Positions 28,558-38,273 are shown, counted from the stretch's first letter. The stretch: DNA of 64,000 nt from Mesorhizobium sp. (GCF_004962245.1 NZ_SUHQ01000004.1:238151-302150), one strand, 5' to 3'. Program-made: numbers and translations. The notes: a model not told the origin generated them from the sequence alone.

Positions 28558-29531
28558 ACCGGCCGCTATCCGAAAAGTCTTGGCAGTATCGCCAGCTGAA
28601 TGCCCAGACGCCGGGCCTCGACGCGTTATCCGACGCGCTGCTCGAGCTGGTCCGGAGTGGCGAGCCGGTGGTCGCCGGAACCGCCGATCTGCAATATTCG
28701 AACGGTCTGGCGAAATTCGCGCGGGGATGCCCGGAGCGCTTCGTCCAGTTTGGTATTTCCGAGCAGAACATGGTGTCGGCAGCGGCCGGCATGGCCGCGG
28801 TAGGGCTCAAGCCCTATGTCGCGACATTCGCTTCCTTCCTGGCGCTTTTGTGCTGCGAACAGATTCGCATGGACGTTGCCTACTCCGCTCTGCCGGTCCG
28901 GTTGATCGGTCATCATGCAGGCATCTCGCTCGGCTTCTACGGCACCTCGCATCACGCCACCGAAGACCTCGCCATCGCCCGCTCGATAGCCGGTCTGACC
29001 GTGGTGGCTCCCGCCGATGGCGCCCAGCTTGCCTCGGTGATCGCAGCATCAGCCAACTATGCAGAGCCGATCTATATCCGCACCCAGCGCGGGCGCGACC
29101 CGGTGGTCTACGAGGCTGGCAAACCTTTCGTCTTCGGCAAGGCAATCAAGCATCTCGATGGCAAGGACCTAGTCATCATCGCATGCGGCTCGACGGTGCA
29201 TCCGGCGCTTCAGGCGGCCAAAGCCCTGAACGCCAAAGGTCACAGCGTCGGCCTGCTTGATATGGCGACGGTCAAGCCGATCGACAGCGAGGCCATTCTC
29301 GAGGCGGCCACGAACGCCAGGATGGTGCTCACAGTGGAAGAGCACAATGTTCTGGGTGGTCTCGGCGGCGCCGTTGCCGAGGTGATCGCCGGGGAAGGGC
29401 TTCCGGTGAAGCTGCGCCGCCACGGCATCCACGACGAATACAGCCTGATCGCGCCGCCGACCCATCTCTATGCGCATTACAAGCTGGACAGCGCCGGTAT
29501 CGAAGAAATCGCGGCAGGTTTGCTCGCTTGA
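28554..29531 (+). CDS. Transketolase, C-terminal subunit
   Basis: The 325-residue product is the pyrimidine-binding and C-terminal half: FVQFGISEQNMVSAAAGMA with the catalytic glutamate, HHAGISLGFYGTSHHATEDLA, and HNVLGGLGGAVAEVI in the last domain. It starts as ATGA on the N-subunit stop with AAGGGG upstream. Both halves together make the active enzyme. Confidence 0.92.
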   Translation: MNRPLSEKSWQYRQLNAQTPGLDALSDALLELVRSGEPVVAGTADLQYSNGLAKFARGCPERFVQFGISEQNMVSAAAGMAAVGLKPYVATFASFLALLCCEQIRMDVAYSALPVRLIGHHAGISLGFYGTSHHATEDLAIARSIAGLTVVAPADGAQLASVIAASANYAEPIYIRTQRGRDPVVYEAGKPFVFGKAIKHLDGKDLVIIACGSTVHPALQAAKALNAKGHSVGLLDMATVKPIDSEAILEAATNARMVLTVEEHNVLGGLGGAVAEVIAGEGLPVKLRRHGIHDEYSLIAPPTHLYAHYKLDSAGIEEIAAGLLA

Positions 29532-29576
29532 GCAGGGACTGGCGCAGCAACGAGTTGAACCTCTGGGAGGACATAC

Positions 29577-30866
29577 GTGAAACGGATCGGCCATATGTGC
29601 GAATGTATCTACCGTGGCGCCAGGATAGGCGTGACGCTGACGACAATCGTGACGGCTGGCGTCGCCCTTGCCTCACCGTCGCGTGCCGCCGATAGCATGA
29701 CCTGGATCGGCAGCTGGGCCGCCAGCCCTCAGCCAGTCTGGGATGGTGATTTTCCTCTGCCGACGATGCTGCCGTTCAACCTGTGGAACCAGACGGTGCG
29801 CCAGGTCGTACGTCTGAGCCTCGGCGGTAATCGGCTGCGTGTCGTCATCTCGAACGAGTACGGCACGGAACCGCTGGTCATCAACGCCGTGCATATTGCG
29901 CTGGCAGGTGGTGGCTCAACCATTCTCGACGGCAGTGATCGCGTATTGACCTTCAGTGGATCGCAAACGGCGATTGTTCCGCCTGGCGCGCCGATGATAA
30001 GCGATCCGATCGACCTCGACGTTCCGGCGCGCGGCGACGTATCCGTCTCGCTGTTTGTGGCCAGCCCGACGCCGTTGTCGACATTTCATTGGGATGCGGA
30101 GCAGACCGGCTATATCGGCGCCGGAAACCAGGTGTCGGCTGCGGCGATCGACGGCCCAAGCGAGATTACGACACGCATCTTTCTCACTGACGTTCTGGTG
30201 GAGGCGCCGCAGGGCGCGAGGACGGTGGTCGCCCTCGGCGATTCAATCACCGATGGCGCCGCTTCGGGTCTCAACCAGAATGTCAGGTGGCCTGACTTTC
30301 TGGCCGAACGGCTTGCCGGCGACAACGTCGCGGTGCTGAACGCAGGTATTTCTGGCGCCCGCCTGCTGCAGAGTCGGATGGGCGAGAACGCGCTTGCCCG
30401 TTTCGGCCGCGATGTTCTCAGCCAGCCCAATGTCAAGACGGTCGTGGTGTTGATCGGTATCAACGATATCGCCTGGCCTGGACAAAGCTTCGCACCGAGG
30501 GATCCATTTCCAACCCTTGACGACATTGTCACCGGATTTCGACAGCTGATCGCCCAGGCCCACACGCGAAATGTCCGGATCGTCGTCGGCACACTGACAC
30601 CGTTCGAGAACGCACTCGCAGGCAGCCCGCTCGAGGGGTACTACAACCGACAGCGCGACGAGCTTCGGCAGAAGGTCAATGCATGGATCCGCACCAGCGG
30701 CGAATTCGATGCCGTCGTTGATCTCGATGCGATCATCCGGGATCCTGCAAATCCCCTGCATATGAAAGCTGAATACGATTCCGGCGATCATCTGCATGCC
30801 GGTGCCGGCGGCACCAAGGCCATTGCAGATGCGATGACGCTCGACGTGCTGTTCGGCAACCAGTGA
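29577..30866 (+). CDS. Secreted SGNH/GDSL-family hydrolase
   Basis: The 429-residue product has a signal peptide (hydrophobic VTLTTIVTAGVALAS, cleavage near SRAAD), an N-terminal beta region, then an SGNH catalytic domain: ALGDSITDG at about 221 (block I, Ser), GISGARLL, VLIGINDIAWPG (block III) and DHLHAGAGG with the Asp/His pair (block V). It probably removes acyl or ester groups from an extracytoplasmic carbohydrate. GTG 29577 follows GGGAGG. The gene is 45 bp after the transketolase and may share its transcript. Confidence 0.87.
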   Translation: MKRIGHMCECIYRGARIGVTLTTIVTAGVALASPSRAADSMTWIGSWAASPQPVWDGDFPLPTMLPFNLWNQTVRQVVRLSLGGNRLRVVISNEYGTEPLVINAVHIALAGGGSTILDGSDRVLTFSGSQTAIVPPGAPMISDPIDLDVPARGDVSVSLFVASPTPLSTFHWDAEQTGYIGAGNQVSAAAIDGPSEITTRIFLTDVLVEAPQGARTVVALGDSITDGAASGLNQNVRWPDFLAERLAGDNVAVLNAGISGARLLQSRMGENALARFGRDVLSQPNVKTVVVLIGINDIAWPGQSFAPRDPFPTLDDIVTGFRQLIAQAHTRNVRIVVGTLTPFENALAGSPLEGYYNRQRDELRQKVNAWIRTSGEFDAVVDLDAIIRDPANPLHMKAEYDSGDHLHAGAGGTKAIADAMTLDVLFGNQ

Positions 30867-30974
30867 TCAACGACCATGCGTTCAACCTCAGTGCCAAGGT
30901 CTCCTGCGTATGGAATTGGGTCCGTCGCGAAACCAGCGGATTTGGAAATGACTTCCAGGAGCAGGTCCCATTTC

Positions 30975-32408
30975 ATGCGGCAGGCCAATCTCATCAACGG
31001 CGAATGGGCGCAGGCCGACAGCGGCCAGACGGTCGACGTCAACAACCCGGCCACCGGCCTCAAGATCGGCACCGTGCCGAAGTCGGGCAAGGCCGAGACC
31101 CGCCGCGCCATCGAGGCCGCCGCCGAAGCCTTCAAGACATGGCGCAAGACCACTGCGCTCGAACGCTCGAAGCTCCTGCGCAAGCTGCACGATGCGATGA
31201 TGGACAATCAGGACGTGCTGGCCGAACTGCTCACCATCGAGCAGGGCAAGTCGCTGTTTGAATCGAAGGGCGAGATCGGCTCGGCCGCGTCCTACATCCT
31301 GTGGTTCGCCGAAGAAGGCCGCCGCACCTATGGCGACGTCGTGCCGTCACCGTGGGCCGACCGCCGCATCCTGGTGACCAAGGAGCCGGTCGGCGTCATC
31401 GCCGCCATCACGCCGTGGAACTTTCCGTCCTCGATGCTTGCCCGCAAACTCGGCCCGGCGCTGGCCGCAGGCTGCACCGCGGTCGTCAAGCCGGCGACAC
31501 AGACGCCTTACTCCGGCCTTGCCTGGGGCGCGCTGGCCGAGGAAGTTGGCTTCCCCAAGGGCGTCATCAACATCCTGACTGGTGCCGCCGGCGAAATCGG
31601 CGACGAGATCTGCGCCAATCCGCTGGTGTCGAAGATCACCTTCACCGGATCGACCGAGGTCGGCAAGCTGCTCATTCAGAAGTCGTCCGTCACCGTCAAG
31701 AAGGTGTCGATGGAACTCGGCGGCAATGCACCGTTCATCGTTTTCGACGACTCCGATCTCGAGCGCGCCGTTGCCGGCGCGATCACTGCCAAATACCGCA
31801 ATTCGGGCCAGACCTGCGTCTGCACCAACCGCTTCCTGGTTCAGGCCGGCGTCTATGACAAGTTCGTCGAAAAGCTCGCCGCCGCCAGTGACAGTCTGAA
31901 GGTCGGTTCCGGCCTGGAAGAGGGCGTGCAACAGGGGCCGCTGATCGACGAGAAGGCGGTCGAGAAGGTCGAGGAACTGATCGCCGATGCAACCTCGAAG
32001 GGCGGCAAGGTTGTCGCCGGCGGCAAGCGCCACGCACTTGGCTGCTCGTTCTTCCAGCCGACGGTGATCGCCAACGCGACGCCGAAGATGCGCTTCATGA
32101 AGGAAGAGATTTTTGGTCCGGTCGCGCCGGTATTCAAGTTCGAAACCGAGGATGAGGCCATCTCCCTGGCCAACGACACTGAATTCGGCCTTGCCTGCTA
32201 TTTCTACACCGGCGACCTCGGCCGCGCCTTCCGGGTCATGGAAGGGCTGAAATACGGCATGGTCGGCGTCAATGAAGGTCTCATCACCACGCCTGAAGCG
32301 CCGTTCGGCGGCGTCAAGGAGTCTGGCCTCGGCAAGGAAGGCGGACATCAGGGCATCGAGGACTATCTCGACACCAAATATGTCTGCATCGGCGGCCTCG
32401 GCCTCTAG
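30975..32408 (+). CDS. NAD(P)-dependent aldehyde dehydrogenase, succinate-semialdehyde type
   Basis: The 477-residue product has ITPWNFPSSMLARKLGPAL, FTGSTEVGKLLI (cofactor), MELGGNAPFIV with the catalytic glutamate, NSGQTCVCTNRF with the catalytic cysteine, and KEEIFGPVAPVF. This resembles GabD-like enzymes. ATG 30975 is chosen because AGGAGCAGG lies upstream and the protein then begins RQANLINGEW, as in the family; an earlier ATG at 30876 would add an unlike tail. It could oxidise the aldehyde product of this cluster. Confidence 0.9.
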   Translation: MRQANLINGEWAQADSGQTVDVNNPATGLKIGTVPKSGKAETRRAIEAAAEAFKTWRKTTALERSKLLRKLHDAMMDNQDVLAELLTIEQGKSLFESKGEIGSAASYILWFAEEGRRTYGDVVPSPWADRRILVTKEPVGVIAAITPWNFPSSMLARKLGPALAAGCTAVVKPATQTPYSGLAWGALAEEVGFPKGVINILTGAAGEIGDEICANPLVSKITFTGSTEVGKLLIQKSSVTVKKVSMELGGNAPFIVFDDSDLERAVAGAITAKYRNSGQTCVCTNRFLVQAGVYDKFVEKLAAASDSLKVGSGLEEGVQQGPLIDEKAVEKVEELIADATSKGGKVVAGGKRHALGCSFFQPTVIANATPKMRFMKEEIFGPVAPVFKFETEDEAISLANDTEFGLACYFYTGDLGRAFRVMEGLKYGMVGVNEGLITTPEAPFGGVKESGLGKEGGHQGIEDYLDTKYVCIGGLGL

Positions 32409-32420
32409 AGGAGATGTAGG

Positions 32421-33326
32421 ATGCCAAGACCGGAGGTCAACCGATCGGGCGAAATGGAAGTCTTTGTAAGCGTCGTTGACCTGGGAGGCCTCTCGCCAGC
32501 CGCGCGTGCCCACCGAGTGACTCCCTCGGGTGTCAGTAAATTGATCTCGCGGCTGGAAGCACGTATAGGCGCTCGGCTACTCAATCGCTCCACCCGAACG
32601 CTCCATCTTACGCCTGAAGGGCGCATTTTTTACGAACGCTGTGTCGGGATCTTGTCCGATATCGACGAGGCCGAAAGCTGCGCTACGGCCAGCGAAGCAC
32701 CGTCGGGCCGCTTGTGTGTTAGCGCCACCAGACCAATAGGAACGCATATTCTTCTGCCGCTCGTTTCCGAATTCCTTTCCCGGAATCCGAAGGTCACGCT
32801 CGACATTTATCTCGTCGACGCTATTGGCGACATTCGGGAAGAACGAACAGACGTGATCGTGACAAGCGGTCCGATGAGAAACTCTCACACTGTTGCTCGC
32901 AAGCTTGGTGAGACTGGCATGATTATCGTTGGTTCTCCTTCATATCTTGAAAGCTTCGGCACGCCGAAAACGCCCGAAGATCTGGAACGTCACAATCGCC
33001 TCGGCCTTGCCCATATTCGGCCGATCGAGGGGTGGCCTCTCATGAAAGGCACCGAGCAAATGTGCGTTCCGCTGGTTGGAAATGCTCGTATTGGCGACGG
33101 GGAATCCCTGCGGGAACTCGTCATAAGTGGCCTAGGCCTCGCCCGACTGGCTCGCTTTCAAGTGAAGAAGGATATTGAGGCTGGCCGGCTGGTGCCAGTC
33201 CTCGAGGAAATTAACGCTGGAGATCTCGAAGAGATCCACGCCGTTTACCTAGGTGAAGGTGGACATCTCCCCGTGCGTGTATGCGCGCTTCTGGACTTTC
33301 TGAGTGAGAAGGTCTCGATTTCTTGA
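32421..33326 (+). CDS. LysR-family transcriptional regulator
   Basis: The 301-residue product has a helix-turn-helix (EMEVFVSVVDLGGLSPAARA, RVTPSGVSKLISRLEARIG) and a LysR effector domain (GRLCVSATRPIGTHILLPLV, GMIIVGSPSYLESFG). It begins 12 bp after the aldehyde dehydrogenase stop with AGGAG before it, so it is probably in the same transcript. It is a close paralogue of the LysR at 21722. Base composition drops after this gene, toward the AT-richer gap. Confidence 0.9.
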   Translation: MPRPEVNRSGEMEVFVSVVDLGGLSPAARAHRVTPSGVSKLISRLEARIGARLLNRSTRTLHLTPEGRIFYERCVGILSDIDEAESCATASEAPSGRLCVSATRPIGTHILLPLVSEFLSRNPKVTLDIYLVDAIGDIREERTDVIVTSGPMRNSHTVARKLGETGMIIVGSPSYLESFGTPKTPEDLERHNRLGLAHIRPIEGWPLMKGTEQMCVPLVGNARIGDGESLRELVISGLGLARLARFQVKKDIEAGRLVPVLEEINAGDLEEIHAVYLGEGGHLPVRVCALLDFLSEKVSIS

Positions 33327-34117
33327 TCGCTGCTTTCGCCCTTTCGTCTCCGGGAGCGTTGGTAAGCGAGGAACGAAGTGCGGTAGAGCAACTTACCATG
33401 GGCGGGATGATGCCGCACAAGCCGGAATGGTTTCTCAAATCGCTGGGTCAGCAGGCGATTCAAAAGGGGCGGGTGCTCCAGCATGATCAGAGTTGCCTGT
33501 CGGGTATCGAGCGGGCTCATTGTGGACCAGGATTATCGTGCTGTTTTGCTTCGAGGCGATTTTTCCATTCAGATGGCCACCATCAGCGAAAGTCGGCATC
33601 GGTGGTTGCGCCTCTCTGCCACCAACATACTTTCCTACGCCTCTGCGTCGTTGCTTCGATGATTGACGAGCAGAGCCTCAACTGGAGTCCTCTTTACTGG
33701 GTTCGCCACCGAATACGAGAACATACGAAGGATACGGGTTGGCTAACCACCCGCTAACTGCTTGTTTTTGTTGAAAAGACGACGTCCCTCAGTGACTAAA
33801 ATAATCGTTATCCGCCAATAGGTTACGAAGCGGTTCGCCGAAGTCGATTCAAGGAGCTGGTCCGGCCACTCGCCGATCGCATTCATCTTCTACGGATTGC
33901 ATCTTTGCGCCAACTTCGGTCGTGCAGAGTGGCCGCCGCAATGTCGGCTGCTTGGGGCATTCTTGACGTTTAGCCAAAAGAGAGGCGCGCTGCGATTTGA
34001 ATCGCCTCCTAGCCAAGCGGTACGTCATCTGTACGCAACCACAGCAGCAATCTAATGACGATTGCCATCACGCCTCATGTGCAATAGGCCTTGCGGAAAA
34101 GCGCAGGGAGGATTGCC
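33327..34117 (+). other. Gap of 791 bp with an att-like block, no supported gene
   Basis: Several short open frames exist but none has a family motif or ribosome site. The stretch is lower in GC than its flanks. It holds the att-like block at 33699-33758, described separately. The end of the gap carries GGGAGG, the ribosome site of the amiC-like gene at 34118. Confidence 0.5.
33699..33758 (+). repeat. Att-like block A, direct repeat of 41838-41897
   Basis: Sixty bases match the block at 41838-41897 without gaps at 48 of 60 positions, with shared pieces GGTTCGCCA, ATACGAGA, GGGTTGG and CCGCTAAC. The pair brackets the amidase-type operon at 34-41.6 kb in direct orientation. Copy A lacks the CCTCCGGGCCCACCA core of the other two copies. 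Confidence 0.6.
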
Positions 34118-35251
34118 GTGACAGGAACAGCCGGGACTTGGCGCGTCGGCATCCTTTTTTCGCGCAGCGGCATCACCTCGGTCACCGAGAGCGAGCATTT
34201 CTATGGGACGGCTCTTGCCATCGAGGAGATCAATGCCGCCGGCGGCGTGCTGGAGCGGCAGATCGAGCCGATCGCCTACGATCCGGGCAGCGATCCCGAG
34301 GCGTTCCGTTCGCTGGCCCGCAAGCTTCTGACCGAAGACGACGTCAACGTCATCTTCGGATGCTCGATGTCGGGCAGCCGCAAGGCGGTGCTGCCGATCG
34401 TCGAGCGCTACAACGGCCTGCTCTGGTATCCGTCGATCTATGAGGGCTTCGAATATTCGGAGAACGTGCTCTACACCGGCGCCACGCTCAACCAGAACAC
34501 GTTTGCGCTCGCCGACTTCATCCTGCAGCGTTACGGGCCGCGCGTGTTCATGGCCGGGTCCGACTACATCTACCCGCATGAATCCAACCGGGTGATGCGC
34601 GACCTCCTCGAATGCAAGGGCGGCACGATCATCGAGGAGCAGTATGTGCCGCTCGACGCTGACGAGCGCCGGATCCGGCGGCTGATGGCCGACATCGAAA
34701 AGGCCGCGCCGGACGCGGTGTTCTCGACGGTGATCGGGCGCAGCGCGCAGATCCTCTACAGGCTCTATGCCGAGGCCGGCATCGACCGGGCAAAACGGCC
34801 GATCGCCAGCCTGACTCTGGCCGAGGGCGAGATCCGGGTGATCGGCGCCGAGCACTGCACCGGCCATGTGCTGGCCGCACCCTATCTGGCGAGCGTCGAC
34901 AGCGGCGAGAACCAGCGCTTCGTCGGCGAGCTCGCCCGCCGTTTCGGCGACCGCACGACAGCGACCATGTGGTCGCAGACGGCCTATACCCAGGTGCACC
35001 TGTTCGCCCGCGCACTGGAGAAGGCCGGAACCCTCGACACGTACCGTCTAGGACAGGCCGCGCTGGAGGTCGACTATGCGTCGCCGGAGGGACGCATTAT
35101 GTTCGACCAGGAGAACCGCCACGTCTGGTCGACGCCGCGCATCGGCATCGCCAACGCCACCGGCCAGTTCGACATCGCCTGGCAATCGCAGGCGCCGATC
35201 CGGCCAGACCCCTACCTCGCCTCCACCCATTTCGAAGAGCCGTGGCTGTAA
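34118..35251 (+). CDS. amiC: AmiC-like amide-sensing regulator (cytoplasmic binding-protein fold)
   Basis: The 377-residue product matches AmiC of amidase operons: VGILFSRSGITSVTESEHFY, YDPGSDPEAFR, FGCSMSGSRKAVLPIVER, LLWYPSIYEGFEYSENV and GSDYIYPHESNRVMRDL, ending near RPDPYLASTHF. It has no signal peptide, as expected for AmiC, which holds AmiR in an inactive complex until an amide binds. GTG 34118 follows GGGAGG. The next gene starts directly on its stop, keeping the AmiC/AmiR pair together. A transporter binding protein is the alternative, but the missing leader and the AmiR neighbour argue against it. Confidence 0.88.
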   Translation: MTGTAGTWRVGILFSRSGITSVTESEHFYGTALAIEEINAAGGVLERQIEPIAYDPGSDPEAFRSLARKLLTEDDVNVIFGCSMSGSRKAVLPIVERYNGLLWYPSIYEGFEYSENVLYTGATLNQNTFALADFILQRYGPRVFMAGSDYIYPHESNRVMRDLLECKGGTIIEEQYVPLDADERRIRRLMADIEKAAPDAVFSTVIGRSAQILYRLYAEAGIDRAKRPIASLTLAEGEIRVIGAEHCTGHVLAAPYLASVDSGENQRFVGELARRFGDRTTATMWSQTAYTQVHLFARALEKAGTLDTYRLGQAALEVDYASPEGRIMFDQENRHVWSTPRIGIANATGQFDIAWQSQAPIRPDPYLASTHFEEPWL

Positions 35252-35881
35252 ATGACCGCGACGCTCAAACGCATTCTCAACGACCTGCGGCAGGCGAAGA
35301 TCCTTGTCGTCCACCCGAAGGATGAGGATGGCGCAGCCCTTGTCGACCACTTGCGACGCCTGGGCTGCGAGGTGCGCGCGGCGTGGCCGCCGCCCGCTAC
35401 CATCCCCGGCGACATCGACACGGTCTTCGTGCAGGTCGGCGAAGCGCCGACCGATGCGATGGTGTCGCTGATCGAAGGCGCCAATGCCGCTGTGGTCGCC
35501 ATCGTCACCTATGAAAGCCCGACCTCGATCAAGGCGATCATCGACCTCAACGCCCATGGCGTCATCACCAAGCCGCTCAGGCAGCTGGGCGTGCTGACGC
35601 AGTTCGCGCTGGCCCGCTACCGCTATGGCTATGAAGGGCGGCTGGCGAACAAGGTGCGCAAGCTGGAGGATACGCTCAAAGGCCGCCGGACGATCGAGAA
35701 GGCGGTCAAGGTGCTGGTCGAAATGAACGGCGTCGACGAGGAGACCGCCTACAAGCTTATCCGCGACCAGGCGACATCCAAGCGCGTCGCGCTGGTTTCG
35801 GTGGCCGATGGTATCCTCGCCGCGCAGGAAGCGATGCGCACTTTCGGCTTCGGGATTTCTTCGCAAGGCGGCCAGAAATAG
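35252..35881 (+). CDS. amiR: AmiR-like ANTAR-domain antitermination regulator
   Basis: The 209-residue product has a pseudo-receiver domain (KILVVHPKDEDGAALVDHLR, VAIVTYESPTSIKAI, LNAHGVITKPL), a coiled-coil stretch (RLANKVRKLEDTLKGRRTI), and a C-terminal ANTAR domain (IEKAVKVLVEMNGVDEETAY, KLIRDQA). AmiR binds nascent leader RNA to prevent termination when released by AmiC. The gene is adjacent to amiC with no gap, and 220 bp downstream lies a leader with paired hairpins and a terminator. Confidence 0.88.
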   Translation: MTATLKRILNDLRQAKILVVHPKDEDGAALVDHLRRLGCEVRAAWPPPATIPGDIDTVFVQVGEAPTDAMVSLIEGANAAVVAIVTYESPTSIKAIIDLNAHGVITKPLRQLGVLTQFALARYRYGYEGRLANKVRKLEDTLKGRRTIEKAVKVLVEMNGVDEETAYKLIRDQATSKRVALVSVADGILAAQEAMRTFGFGISSQGGQK

Positions 35882-35916
35882 GCTGACGCCCGACGGGCGA
35901 ACGTGAGCACGGCAGC

Positions 35917-35946
35917 TTGACGGTAGCTGTAACAATTCTCCATAAC
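35917..35946 (+). promoter_or_regulatory. Candidate promoter before the nitrilase leader
   Basis: TTGACG at 35917-35922 and CATAAC at 35941-35946 are spaced by 18 bp, a fair match to a vegetative promoter. A transcript from here would start around 35953 and run through the hairpins and terminator at 36048-36138 before the nitrilase gene. Confidence 0.4.
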
Positions 35947-36047
35947 ATGCTGATTTTATTTCAATAAGCAGAAGAAATCGATCTCGCTCGCGGCCATCAT
36001 TTTTGGCCCTTGACGCGATCTTCCAGTCGTGCAACTTCTTAAAGCAC

Positions 36048-36077
36048 GAGCAGGTTTGCTCATCGGCAGGAATGCCG
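36048..36077 (+). promoter_or_regulatory. Two tandem hairpins, candidate ANTAR-binding leader RNA
   Basis: GAGCAGGTTTGCTC at 36048-36061 and CGGCAGGAATGCCG at 36064-36077 each form a 4-bp stem with a six-base loop (AGGTTT and AGGAAT) or a 5-bp stem with a four-base loop, separated by two bases. Two adjacent small hairpins with six-base loops starting in A are the known target layout of ANTAR proteins; the usual G at loop position 4 is not present here. They precede the terminator at 36100. Confidence 0.6.
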
Positions 36078-36099
36078 TTTCACATCGATGGCTATGTAG

Positions 36100-36138
36100 C
36101 CCTTGGCTCGCGGATGACATCCGCGCCAGGGGTTTTTT
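36100..36138 (+). terminator. Strong intrinsic terminator in the nitrilase leader
   Basis: CCCTTGG (36100-36106) pairs with CCAGGGG (36126-36132), and inside it CGCGGAT (36109-36115) pairs perfectly with ATCCGCG (36119-36125), with a two-base bulge. Six T residues follow at 36133-36138. It sits just before the ribosome site (GGAG at 36145) of the nitrilase gene, so transcription must pass it to express the operon, the situation AmiR-type antitermination controls. Confidence 0.85.
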
Positions 36139-36155
36139 GCGTTTGGAGAAAGGCT

Positions 36156-37001
36156 TTGACGACACATGCGAAAGCGACGGCGGACTTGCGTCTGGCCTGT
36201 ATCCAGTTCCAGCCGGCGATCGGCCGGCTGGACGATAATCTGGAGGCGATGGAGCGGCTGACACGCCAGGCCGCGGGCCTCGGTGCGGCGATCGTGGTGC
36301 TGCCGGAACTCGCCGACACCGGCTATGTCTTCGACAGTCGGGAAGAGCTTGCCGCGCTCGCCGCGCCCATTCCCAATGGTCGCAGCGCTACGCTGCTGTG
36401 CTCGCTGGCGAACGAGCTCAATCTCCACATCGTCAGCGGCCTTGCCGAGCGCGACGGCGACCGGTTCTTCAACGCCGCCATGCTGTGCGGGCCGGCCGGT
36501 CCCATCGGCACCTACCGCAAGCTGCATCTGTGGAACCGCGAGAAGCTTTATTTCGAACCGGGCAATCTCGGCCTGCCGGTGTTCGAGACTGCGGTCGGCA
36601 GGATCGGCGTGGCGATCTGCTATGACGGCTGGTTCCCTGAGACCTACCGGCAGTTGGCGCTGAAAGGCGCGGAGCTGATCTGCGTGCCGACCAACTGGGT
36701 GCCGATGCCCGGCCAGGGCGACCACCTCGAGCCGATGGCCAACATCCTGCACAAGGCGGCGGCGCACAGCAACGGCCTCTACATCGCCTGCGCCGATCGC
36801 GTCGGCACCGAGCGCGGCCAGCCCTTTGTCGGCCGCAGCCTGATCGTCGGCCCGACCGGCTGGCCGATCGCCGGGCCGGCCAGCGAAGCCGACGAGGAAA
36901 TCCTCATCGCCACGATCAACCTCGGCGAAGTCGCCAAGGCGCGGGCGCTGAGCGAGCGCAACGACGCCATCGGCGACCGCCGCGCAGACGTCTACGGATA
37001 A
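36156..37001 (+). CDS. Nitrilase-superfamily amidohydrolase
   Basis: The 281-residue product has the Glu-Lys-Cys triad of carbon-nitrogen hydrolases: VVLPELADTG, YRKLHLWNREK and AICYDGWFPE, then WVPMPGQGDHLEP and YIACADRVGTERGQPFVGRS. It hydrolyses an amide or nitrile, giving acid and ammonia. It is shorter than classic AmiE (about 346), so it is another branch of the family. The TTG at 36156, seven bases after GGAG and downstream of the terminator, is preferred; starts upstream would place the terminator inside the gene. It is followed by the transporter genes. Confidence 0.85.
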   Translation: MTTHAKATADLRLACIQFQPAIGRLDDNLEAMERLTRQAAGLGAAIVVLPELADTGYVFDSREELAALAAPIPNGRSATLLCSLANELNLHIVSGLAERDGDRFFNAAMLCGPAGPIGTYRKLHLWNREKLYFEPGNLGLPVFETAVGRIGVAICYDGWFPETYRQLALKGAELICVPTNWVPMPGQGDHLEPMANILHKAAAHSNGLYIACADRVGTERGQPFVGRSLIVGPTGWPIAGPASEADEEILIATINLGEVAKARALSERNDAIGDRRADVYG

Positions 37002-37054
37002 CCAAGAAGAAGCCGGCACTACCCGGTACGATCAACCAGAGAAAGGGGAATACC

Positions 37055-38206
37055 ATGAAGAACAAAGCACTGATCCTTGCATTCGCCAGCGCCGCCCTGA
37101 CCAGCGCCGCCTTCGCCGCGGACGGTCCGATCAAGATCGGTGTCCCGGTCGGACTGTCGGGTGCCAACAGCGTCGTCGCGCCTTCGGTGGTGCAATCGGC
37201 GGAACTGGCGGTCGCCGAAATCAATGCCGCCGGCGGCGTGCTTGGACGCCAGCTCGAGCTGGAAATCGCCGATGATGCCTCGGGTGCCGCAGGCGCGCAG
37301 AAGGCCTTCGATTCGCTGGTCTTCCAGAAGGAGGTCAACGCCGTCATCACCATGGAGACCAGTGCTGCCCGCAATGCCGGCCTGCCGATCATCACCAAGG
37401 GCGACATCCCCTACATCTACACCTCGTTCTACGAGGGCAAATCCTGCAACGCCAACCTGTTCGTCAACGCCTGGGTGCCGGAGCAGCAGGTGCCGCCGAT
37501 CGTCGACAATTTCATCAAGACGCAAGGCGCCAAGAAATTCTTCCTGATCGGCTCCGACTACGCCTTTGGCCGCGGCATGCTCGAATTCGCCAAGGCCTAT
37601 ATCGAGAAGTCGGGCGCCAGCGTCGTCGGCGAGGAGTACCTGCCGATGGAAGGCAGCGACTGGACGGCGATCATCTCCAACCTGAAGAGCTCCGGCGCCG
37701 ATGCGGTGATCACCTCGACGGCCGGCGGCGCGCCGAACGTGACCCTGACCAAGCAGCTGCGCGGCGCCGGCGTCACAATCCCCTATGGCAACCTCGCCGT
37801 CGACGAGGGAACCGCCAAGAGCATGGGCGCGGATGCTGCCGGGATATTCATTTCCGCGTCCTATGTCACCGGCATCGCCAGCGACGCCAACAACGCCTTC
37901 CTCGCCGCCATCGAGAAGAAATTCGGCGCCGAGCTGCGCACCCCCAACGACCTGTCGGTGCCGGAATATGAGGGCATCTACCTCTACAAGGCGGCGGTGG
38001 AGAAAGCCGGGACGACCGACACCGCCGCTGTGCTGGCGGCACTGGCCGAGGTATCCTTCACCGGCCCACGCGGCGCGGTCTCGATGAAGAAGCAGCATCA
38101 TGCACCGCTGACCATGTATCTCGGCCAGGTGAAGGCGGACGGCTCGGTCGGCTTGGTCGACACGTTCGAAGGCGTCGATCCCGGCGAACAGTGCCCGAAC
38201 CTGTAA
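37055..38206 (+). CDS. HAAT-family ABC transporter substrate-binding protein
   Basis: The 383-residue product has a signal peptide (MKNKALILAFASAALTSAAF, cleavage near FAADG) and a Leu/Ile/Val-type binding fold: IKIGVPVGLSGANSVVAPS, INAAGGVLGRQLELEI, FLIGSDYAFGRGMLEFAK and VVGEEYLPMEGSDWTAII. It resembles binding proteins for urea and short-chain amides. ATG follows GAAAGGGG. With the amidase and AmiC/AmiR it suggests import of an amide that is then hydrolysed. Confidence 0.9.
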   Translation: MKNKALILAFASAALTSAAFAADGPIKIGVPVGLSGANSVVAPSVVQSAELAVAEINAAGGVLGRQLELEIADDASGAAGAQKAFDSLVFQKEVNAVITMETSAARNAGLPIITKGDIPYIYTSFYEGKSCNANLFVNAWVPEQQVPPIVDNFIKTQGAKKFFLIGSDYAFGRGMLEFAKAYIEKSGASVVGEEYLPMEGSDWTAIISNLKSSGADAVITSTAGGAPNVTLTKQLRGAGVTIPYGNLAVDEGTAKSMGADAAGIFISASYVTGIASDANNAFLAAIEKKFGAELRTPNDLSVPEYEGIYLYKAAVEKAGTTDTAAVLAALAEVSFTGPRGAVSMKKQHHAPLTMYLGQVKADGSVGLVDTFEGVDPGEQCPNL

Positions 38207-38273
38207 CCGCGCCTTGGATCGCAACGGGGCGGCAGTCCTGCGCCGCCCTGTTCCACATCATCGGGGACCTGCC

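Noticed and set aside
33323..33757. A 144-codon plus-strand frame in the gap before amiC
   Set aside because: It has no ribosome site or motif, and its end is formed by att-like block A.
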